19,015 nt of DNA from assembly GCA_002452515.1 (NCBI GenBank), contig DKEN01000064.1:13006-32020 (forward strand), read 5' to 3'. The notes under the pieces are model-generated. The model saw only the letters and a list, made by a program, of their open reading frames with translations. It had not been told where the DNA came from and ran no database searches. Of this stretch, positions 14,090 to 19,015 are shown piece after piece; position 1 is the stretch's first letter; each line of letters opens with the position of its first letter. Position numbers and translations under genes: made by a program. The stretch comes from Spartobacteria bacterium UBA6821 (GTDB taxonomy: Bacteria; Verrucomicrobiota; Verrucomicrobiia; Chthoniobacterales; UBA6821).

Positions 14090-15121
14090 CTACGACGTCA
14101 TCCTCTCAAGGAGAGGCTCTATCCTTAACGGAAAGGTTTTCATCTCCTTTTCCTCAAGATTGAAATCCTTGAAGCTCAGCAATTGCATGGCCTGACTCTC
14201 ATAGCTCCTGAGGTAATAGCTTCCTCCTTTGATGTCTGCCACACTAGTCCATTCCGTGGTTTCGTATCCACCCACTCCACCGCCATAAGCGCCACCGGAG
14301 ATTAGGGGAAGGGCACCCGGCGGAATGTCAAAATTATTCATGATATGCCAAGCGACATTGATCTGTTCCAGAGTTGTCACCTTGGTTGGTGCCTTGCTGA
14401 CATAGAGGGAGGCACGGACAAAACGGTCACTGCTCAGGAAGCTTCCAGGGAGCCCCATCGTCCCCTGTCCAGAACTGGAGGGTGAGAAGACCTCCCCATT
14501 GATGGTAAGTGGCTTCGCGTCAGGAGAGCAAATGTTGCCGTAGTTTCCCAGGTTGGCAAGATGCCAGGCAATCGGCGGATCATTGGTCATGACGCCAAGG
14601 GGGTTGTCGGTGATGACGAGTTGCCCCTTGAGATATTCCACCACAATGCTCTGACCATCCTGATCATGCAGGGTCATGTGACAACGTGGAACGCCTCCCC
14701 ACTCTTTGAATGGGCTGCTGTTGACCAGAATCGTTGCCAGTCCTTCCTTCACTTCGCCGACTGTCTGAAAATTGGAGAGTACATAGAGAAGGAGTTGTTG
14801 CGGTGCGATGCTATGGCAGGACTCCCCGTCCGTCGGGTGCTGATATTCAGCGTAATTGGGCGCATTCAGGAGCCCGCCGGCAAGCCCCACTTCATTCATC
14901 CCATCGTAGAGATTGGGAAGTCCAAATCCATTAGTACCGATGACGGCGTGCTTGGAAGCCCAATTGATACCGCTTCCCGGATTTCCATCCACTCCGATGC
15001 CTTCAAAGGGAAAAGAGCGAGGGAAAAACACCAAGGCCGATTTGGTCGGTGCTCCAAACTCCATGGTTCTGGCATAGACATGGCCACCCCCATTGGTTTT
15101 CAAAAAGATTGAGGTGCACAT
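14090..15121 (-). CDS. Choloylglycine hydrolase/penicillin V acylase-like Ntn hydrolase
   Basis: The 343-residue protein belongs to the linear amide C-N hydrolases (bile salt hydrolase/penicillin acylase group), which cleave amide bonds with an N-terminal Cys freed by removal of Met. Met1-Cys2 is followed by TSIFLKT. Other expected active-site positions are present: Arg18 in YARTMEF, Glu21 where many members have Asp, Asn86 in GLLNAPNY, Asn180 in VMTNDP, and Arg233/Arg236 in SDRFVRA. Length fits the family (about 320-350). There is no signal peptide, so it should act in the cytosol unless exported another way. For an environmental bacterium, likely substrates are N-acyl amides such as acyl-homoserine lactones or beta-lactams rather than bile salts; this is inference. 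PLD and umuD remnants flank it. Confidence 0.87.
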   Translation of the reverse strand: MCTSIFLKTNGGGHVYARTMEFGAPTKSALVFFPRSFPFEGIGVDGNPGSGINWASKHAVIGTNGFGLPNLYDGMNEVGLAGGLLNAPNYAEYQHPTDGESCHSIAPQQLLLYVLSNFQTVGEVKEGLATILVNSSPFKEWGGVPRCHMTLHDQDGQSIVVEYLKGQLVITDNPLGVMTNDPPIAWHLANLGNYGNICSPDAKPLTINGEVFSPSSSGQGTMGLPGSFLSSDRFVRASLYVSKAPTKVTTLEQINVAWHIMNNFDIPPGALPLISGGAYGGGVGGYETTEWTSVADIKGGSYYLRSYESQAMQLLSFKDFNLEEKEMKTFPLRIEPLLERMTS

Positions 15122-15151
15122 AGGGAATGGGATCGCTGGGGGTTGATTCGG

Positions 15152-15259
15152 TTAAACTGCCTTGTGGGTAATGTAGGTGACGAATCCCCAGATCACGAGC
15201 TCCTGATTCTCTTTAATTTCGAAACGTGGGCCGCACCGGTCATCGGAGAAGAAACGATT
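15152..15259 (-). pseudogene. umuD: Remnant of a UmuD-like gene (C-terminal end)
   Basis: The last 35 codons of a minus-strand frame include FEIKENQELVIWGFVTYITH and end KAV. This matches the C-terminal strand pair of UmuD/LexA-type self-cleaving peptidases (xxIWGVVTYxIH). No serine/lysine dyad or upstream domain can be found in any frame: upstream sequence breaks off near 15259. At that point a different frame holds a 36-codon stretch ending VDTIKKPKVSKK and a TAA (15258-15368). No umuC follows. It is therefore a broken piece of an SOS-type gene. A longer minus-strand frame runs through it, but the part before this block shows no family pattern. Confidence 0.5.
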
Positions 15260-15440
15260 ACTTCTTAGACACCTTGGGCTTTTTGATCGTATCGACGACA
15301 CTCGACTTAGCGAGAGCGTATTGAGAGTTGCCCGGGAAAAGTGCCGCGATGGCTTGAAAATGGTGAGTTTATACCTACTGTTGCCTGCGGCTGTCGCTAA
15401 ATCGCTTCGATTTTCATCAGCCCGGTTTTCCCCAAAAAAC

Positions 15441-16544
15441 ATGAATTCAAAACTTCGTTCCATGCTGGGCGCATTGTCTGCCATCGCCCTGGCGAGCTTA
15501 ACCAGTTGTCATCAGTCTGGTGGAGCAGCGAGTTCCCCGACAACGCCGTGTATGGACGTGCTCGACCGATTCGCCGCCGCCGATGTGCCTGCGATGGGGC
15601 CTGCGGAAGCCGAGGCGACGGTCGGCACATGGACGAACGGCGTCACACCCGCCGACTTGCCCGGCAAAGGATTGGCGCAGCATCCGATGCTCTACGTCGG
15701 TGAAAATTACAACAAAATGTTCCTCGTCAAGGACGGCAAGGTCCTCTGGACTTACCAGACCGGCGGCGGATACGAATACGACGATGTGTGGATGCTTTCC
15801 AACGGCAACATCCTTTTCACGCGGATGCAATATCTCGCCGAAATCACCCCGGACAAAAAAGTCGTCTGGCGTTACGATTGCACCGATCCCAAAGGCACCG
15901 GCCCGGATCATACGGAAGTTCACACCTGCCAGCCTATCGGTTTGGACCGGGTGATGTTCGTCCTGAACGGCGTGCCGGCAAGGTTGTTGGTCGTCAACAT
16001 CAAGACTGGCACGGTCGAGTCCGATCGCGCATTGCCCGCGGAGTTGTTCAACCCGAAGGCCGTTCACGGGCAGTTCCGCCGCGTGCGTTACACCGCGCAG
16101 GGAACGTATCTTTTCGCCTGCCTCGGCATGAACAAAGTGGTGGAATACGACAAGGATTTCAAACAGGTCTGGAGTTATCCCATCAAGTCGCCGTGGGCCG
16201 CGCTCCGGCTCAAGAATGGCAACACACTCATCACCGACGAAAAGGAAGGCCTCACGCGCGAGGTCAATCCCAAAGGCGAGACGGTCTGGGAATTTAAAAA
16301 CACCGACCTGCCCGAGGCCTACCGTTTTATTGAGCCACCGCAAAGCTGCACGCGCCTCGCTAATGGAAACACGATTTTCACCTCACGGGGAGCCAAGGGC
16401 AAAACCCCGCAGCTTGTCGAAGTCACGCCGGACAAAAAAGTCGTCTGGGTGCTGCAAGATTGGAAAACGCTCGGCTCCGCTTCTGCCGTCCAAATCCTAG
16501 ACGATCCGGGAATTCCCGAAAACCCCGGTGATTCGGAACATTAG
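15441..16544 (+). CDS. Lipoprotein with a PQQ-like beta-propeller
   Basis: The start at ATG 15441 gives a textbook lipoprotein signal: MNSKLRSMLGALSAIALASL then TSC, with Cys23 as the lipidated residue. In-frame starts further up (from 15321) would bury that signal. The mature 345 residues are made of repeated beta-propeller blades of the PQQ/arylsulfotransferase-like type. Examples are GKVLWTYQTGGG, DKKVVWRYDCTD, FKQVWSYPIKSP, GETVWEFKNTD and DKKVVWVLQDW; between them come GNILFT, GNTLIT and GNTIFT. It should sit in the outer membrane facing the periplasm or the surface. No catalytic residue is evident, so binding or scaffolding is as likely as catalysis. The gene is flanked by remnants on both sides (umuD-like, fabH-like), which suggests it arrived as an insert. 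Confidence 0.83.
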   Translation: MNSKLRSMLGALSAIALASLTSCHQSGGAASSPTTPCMDVLDRFAAADVPAMGPAEAEATVGTWTNGVTPADLPGKGLAQHPMLYVGENYNKMFLVKDGKVLWTYQTGGGYEYDDVWMLSNGNILFTRMQYLAEITPDKKVVWRYDCTDPKGTGPDHTEVHTCQPIGLDRVMFVLNGVPARLLVVNIKTGTVESDRALPAELFNPKAVHGQFRRVRYTAQGTYLFACLGMNKVVEYDKDFKQVWSYPIKSPWAALRLKNGNTLITDEKEGLTREVNPKGETVWEFKNTDLPEAYRFIEPPQSCTRLANGNTIFTSRGAKGKTPQLVEVTPDKKVVWVLQDWKTLGSASAVQILDDPGIPENPGDSEH

Positions 16545-16586
16545 TTTGCATTTGCCACAAAATTTAGCGTTGTCAAATACTGCTCT

Positions 16587-16724
16587 ATGAAAATCAAATC
16601 CCCCATTTTTTCGGCCCTCGCGATCGCGCTGGAAAGCGCCCTTTCCAAAGATAGCAGGCCACCATTCTGGCTCACCTCCTTCGGAGCTGGCTTCACCTGC
16701 CACTCCTGCACGCTGGAGGGCTGA
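16587..16724 (+). pseudogene. Chimeric fragment: signal-peptide-like start joined to a FabH-like C-terminus
   Basis: A 45-codon frame begins MKIKSPIFSALAIAL, like the start of a secreted protein. It continues ALESALSKDSRPPFW, then LTSFGAGFTCHSCTLEG and a stop. The second part resembles the extreme C-terminus of 3-oxoacyl-ACP synthase III (FabH), where an aFGaGFTxxa strand ends the protein. No FabH active-site residues are present. The frame looks like a join between two unrelated genes near 16625 and probably marks the right edge of the lipoprotein insert. It may still be expressed as a peptide, but function is unlikely. Confidence 0.4.
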
Positions 16725-17348
16725 CGGCCTGATTCAGCAGATCTCTTACAAGTTCATTTCCAGGAGCAATAATTCTACAGAGAGAATTAGCCCTAAAAGC
16801 GTAAGATAGAAATTTGCTAAGATCTCACTGATGTCTAATGATCCCTATTGAGAAACTGGCGCCGGCTGTCGGATTATCCTTGCTGAAGGCAAGGCTCTGA
16901 ATGGTGGCCTCGCTAAATAGAATGTCGCTGATCGCGGCAACCCAGTCACTACATGGCCTTGGGAAAGCACTGGATAGACTTTGTGAAACAAAGCCCGCAA
17001 GGGTGAGCCGACCGGGAGCGAACGAATCAAACCGACGACCGCCTGATGAAAAAATGGAAAATCTCCTCTTTTGGGATCTGCTCCACAGAGTCAACTTGGG
17101 TCATCAGGTCCCAACAAAATTCCTAGCAGCCCAAAAATAATGGCGCTCAGCTGAACAACCAGCTTGCGACGACCTTCAAGCGTGAAAATACTGAAGCATG
17201 TTTCTTCAACTCCTCTGTGGGAGGCTTCTCGAAGACCTTCCCTGTCGATATTAATCAGTTTCTCACGAGATCCCTTGCCTCTGCCATTTCGCCAAGTCGG
17301 CTCCGGAAAGTTGACGCCGTAATAAGATCAAGAGCCGTTGGAATCAAG
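16725..17348. other. Gene-poor stretch with decayed coding remnants
   Basis: Besides element copy 3, two stretches read like protein ends but have no proper start. On the minus strand, 16825-16945 encodes a chain including SDILFSEATIQSLAF and KDNPTAGASFSIGII, entering copy 3 at its upstream side. On the plus strand, about 17130-17357 encodes roughly 75 codons including NNQLATTFKRENTEACFF and SSVGGFSKTFPVDINQFL. No family is recognised for either. The stretch looks like a graveyard of disrupted genes. Confidence 0.35.
16771..17045 (+). repeat. Dispersed structured element, copy 3 (partial and interrupted)
   Basis: The core at 16949-17036 matches the internal block of copy 2: ACATGGCCTT, GGAAAG, CTGGATAGACT, AGCCC, and then GAGCGAACGAATCAAACCGA. 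Its hairpin CTTTGT-GAA-ACAAAG (16979-16993) replaces CTGCAC-AAA-GTGCAG of copy 2 with four paired changes. GCCC-GCAA-GGGT (16993-17004) forms a further small hairpin with a GNRA loop. A possible left end at 16771-16805 (TACAGAGAGAATTAGCCCT) resembles the left end of copy 2. If it belongs, about 140 unrelated bases interrupt the element. The right end is not conserved. The core is well supported; the outer limits are not. Confidence 0.6.
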
Positions 17349-17720
17349 TCAGCGTGAAATGACCGATGTCTTGGGAACCGGTCCGATCAGGAGCGTGCAG
17401 ATCGCAGTTGCCGAACCGCTCAGATTATCGAGGGTGATGGTTGCAGGGCCTGCAACCGTGGGCAGAATGGGCAGGGGAAGATAACCGACGAAGTTCGTCA
17501 CCGTGTTCGAACCCGTTGTAACATCAACGGTTACGGAGGGATCCGTGAGGGTCACATAGGTGATGGTGGCCAACTGATTTGTTGGGACAATACAGGTGGC
17601 GTTCGTGCCTACCTGGGCGGACATCGTGATGAATGTATTTCCCGCAAGGGCGACATGCGCGCTCACGGTGAAAATCAGTGCCAGCAAGCTAACTAACAGC
17701 GAATTTTTACTCTTATTCAT
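17349..17720 (-). CDS. Small secreted protein of unknown function
   Basis: The 123-residue product starts with a clear signal peptide (MNKSKNSLLVSLLALIFTV, with a likely cut after HVALA). The mature part of about 97 residues is rich in Thr, Val, Ala and Ser, with alternating hydrophobic residues as in beta-sandwich surface or pilin-like proteins. It has two Cys (in ATCIV and AICTLL) that could form a disulfide. It resembles small fimbrial or coat-type subunits in composition only; no family is recognised. It lies 53 bases downstream of the Verru_Chthon-like gene on the same strand but has its own promoter-like sequence. It may be secreted together with that large protein. Confidence 0.55.
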   Translation of the reverse strand: MNKSKNSLLVSLLALIFTVSAHVALAGNTFITMSAQVGTNATCIVPTNQLATITYVTLTDPSVTVDVTTGSNTVTNFVGYLPLPILPTVAGPATITLDNLSGSATAICTLLIGPVPKTSVISR

Positions 17721-17730
17721 AACAATTATT

Positions 17731-17759
17731 TATTTTTGTTTGTTTTTGTTCTTTGTCAA
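17731..17759 (-). promoter_or_regulatory. Candidate promoter for the small secreted protein gene
   Basis: Read on the minus strand, a perfect TTGACA (17754-17759 on the plus coordinates) is followed after 17 bases by AAAATA, a weak -10 box. The spacer and the stretch before the ATG are strikingly A-rich on that strand and contrast with the surrounding DNA. No typical Shine-Dalgarno site is present. Confidence 0.4.
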
Positions 17760-17773
17760 CGCGGAAATGGATT

Positions 17774-19015
17774 TCACTGGGAGATCACCTCGATCTGCTG
17801 ATCGATCACGCGACCGGTCTGACGGTCGATCGCGACATGCACCCAGTATCGCTGCTGTTGCTGAACCCAGAATCCGTCGACCCCCGTGGCCGTGGGGGGA
17901 TATTTTCCAGATTGGACGACAAGATCAATTAGGAGGTTCCAGACACGGGTCTGACCCGCGGCACTCAAGGCTCGGATGGGGGCCTCCCGATAACGCTGGA
18001 TCTGGTTGTTGGTCGAGTTCACTGTATTGGTGAAAAGCCCGCTGACCCCGACATAGGAGGCTGCCCCGTCGATGAAGGTGCCGTTTGTTAAAGCGGGTGT
18101 GAAGGTCCCGCTGATGGCATTGGAGCCCTTCCAACGCCCCACGAGATCCGCCACATTGCCCAGAGGGTTCGTCGCCGTGAAGCCGATGAGAGCGCCAGCA
18201 GCATTTGCGGCCTCTGTGCCCGAAATGGCAAACGTCTGGTCGACGGGATTCATTGTATCACGATACCCTCCAGCCAGGATGGCGGCCAAGACATTGGTGT
18301 TGCGAGTGTTCAGGTCGACAGCTCCGGCAATCATTGTGTCTGCGGGAGGAGGATTGATGCAGAAGACATCCAGGAGAGCCGAGTCACCACTCTCCGGAGT
18401 GAAGAAATCAATGTTCCGCCATGGCGTGCCTGAGAATACGGCCCCCATCTCGGCCACCGAGTGGAAAGGACGGTTTAGCATGATCGGACGGCTTGCTCCC
18501 TGCCCCGATGGCAGCGGCGTCGCCACGCCTCCCGAAATCGAGTTTGCCGTGGCCAGCGGAAGACCCAGTGCAGGAGCCATGGGATTGTTGCCCACCGTTG
18601 AGTTCGTATAATAACCGCCCATGGCCCGGCGAACCACGCCGTCGGGATCGCCATAGAACACAGGATCCTGGTTCGAAATCGAGGGTCCTCCAATGTTGGT
18701 GAAAAAGACCCCGCTGTTTTGGAAGTAGGGATTGTTTTGTGAGAGCAGGGAGGGTTGGTAATAAGGGGCTGCCTTTGGCGTTCCAAGCCCGCTTGCATGC
18801 CATCCCGGCGCGGCAAAAGTAGCCCATCCAGAGGCTACACTCGGGCTGCCGCTACGCAGAACGTAAGCCGTTCCGATACCGTAATCGGGCCGATCGCTCC
18901 AGAGGACATTATTAGCGGAATCAAGCCAAGCATTAGTGTTCATGATCTGCGGTACCACCGTACTCTGGAAATATTCACCACCCCCCGAGAGCTCCGGGGC
19001 ACCGAAACGACTGGT
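17774..19015 (-). CDS. C-terminal part of a Verru_Chthon cassette protein A-like surface protein (5' end outside window)
   Basis: The frame stays open to the right edge (TSRFGAPELSGGGEYFQSTV precedes the visible VPQIMNTNAW), so at least 413 residues belong to a longer protein. The text matches my memory of the large protein A of the four-gene 'Verru_Chthon cassette' of Verrucomicrobia: YF..VPQIMNTNAW, WATFAAPGW near the front, and the ending YWVHVAIDRQTGRVIDQQIEV. The cassette's other members (B, C, D) carry prepilin-type signals, and the system is thought to make surface or pilus-like structures; this is a family annotation, not proven here. The visible part is rich in Gly, Asn and Ala, with no transmembrane segment. 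B, C and D would have to lie beyond the right edge. The TGA stop lies 53 bases from the small secreted protein gene. Confidence 0.6.
   Translation of the reverse strand, partial: TSRFGAPELSGGGEYFQSTVVPQIMNTNAWLDSANNVLWSDRPDYGIGTAYVLRSGSPSVASGWATFAAPGWHASGLGTPKAAPYYQPSLLSQNNPYFQNSGVFFTNIGGPSISNQDPVFYGDPDGVVRRAMGGYYTNSTVGNNPMAPALGLPLATANSISGGVATPLPSGQGASRPIMLNRPFHSVAEMGAVFSGTPWRNIDFFTPESGDSALLDVFCINPPPADTMIAGAVDLNTRNTNVLAAILAGGYRDTMNPVDQTFAISGTEAANAAGALIGFTATNPLGNVADLVGRWKGSNAISGTFTPALTNGTFIDGAASYVGVSGLFTNTVNSTNNQIQRYREAPIRALSAAGQTRVWNLLIDLVVQSGKYPPTATGVDGFWVQQQQRYWVHVAIDRQTGRVIDQQIEVISQ

Noticed and set aside
15321..15440. Longer N-terminus for the lipoprotein gene
   Set aside because: The added 40 residues would place the lipoprotein signal inside the protein; the ATG at 15441 gives a standard signal and lipobox.
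15498..16343. Long minus-strand frame opposite the lipoprotein gene
   Set aside because: It is antisense to well-formed propeller blades and shows no domain pattern of its own.
1..19015. CRISPR arrays, rRNA genes, intact transposase or integrase genes
   Set aside because: No regularly spaced repeats, rRNA signature words or DDE/tyrosine recombinase motifs were found on either strand.

Overview
The window looks like chromosomal DNA of a verrucomicrobial bacterium, probably of the Chthoniobacter/Spartobacteria type. The main reasons are the partial gene at the right edge, whose C-terminus resembles the 'Verru_Chthon cassette' protein A family, the scarcity of good Shine-Dalgarno sites, and the mix of families present. 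This placement is an inference from family content, not a computed phylogeny.

Left part (1-5235). A proline-rich C-terminal fragment runs off the left edge. A minus-strand run follows: N-acetylmuramoyl-L-alanine amidase, ParA-type ATPase, orotate phosphoribosyltransferase (pyrE) and a UbiA-family prenyltransferase. Two long imperfect inverted repeats built on AGCTGAAA-like words fill gaps in this run. The amidase is divergent from a YmdB-type metallophosphoesterase that starts at a GTG.

Middle part (5301-11217), plus strand. It holds a 1222-residue ABCG-like half transporter with a TerB-like N-terminal region and a long middle region, then (12 bases later) an XRE-HTH/metallo-beta-lactamase fusion, then a two-domain class II aldolase/adducin protein whose second half has lost its metal and catalytic residues. 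A convergent Sir2 deacylase follows.

Right part (12000-19015). This is looser, accessory-like DNA. It contains a secreted His-rich protein, a ParB/sulfiredoxin-fold protein, an intracellular choloylglycine-hydrolase-like Ntn enzyme, an outer lipoprotein with a beta-propeller, and broken remnants of a phospholipase D, a UmuD and probably a FabH. At the right edge are a small secreted protein and the C-terminal part of the Verru_Chthon-like protein.

The most interesting signal is a dispersed element present at 340-483, at 12002-12237 and, in part, at about 16771-17045. It has conserved core words and several stems. One stem differs between copies by four paired (compensatory) changes, which points to selection on a folded RNA or single-stranded DNA. 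Two copies end exactly at stop codons of minus-strand reading frames. I found no match in memory to a named RNA family.
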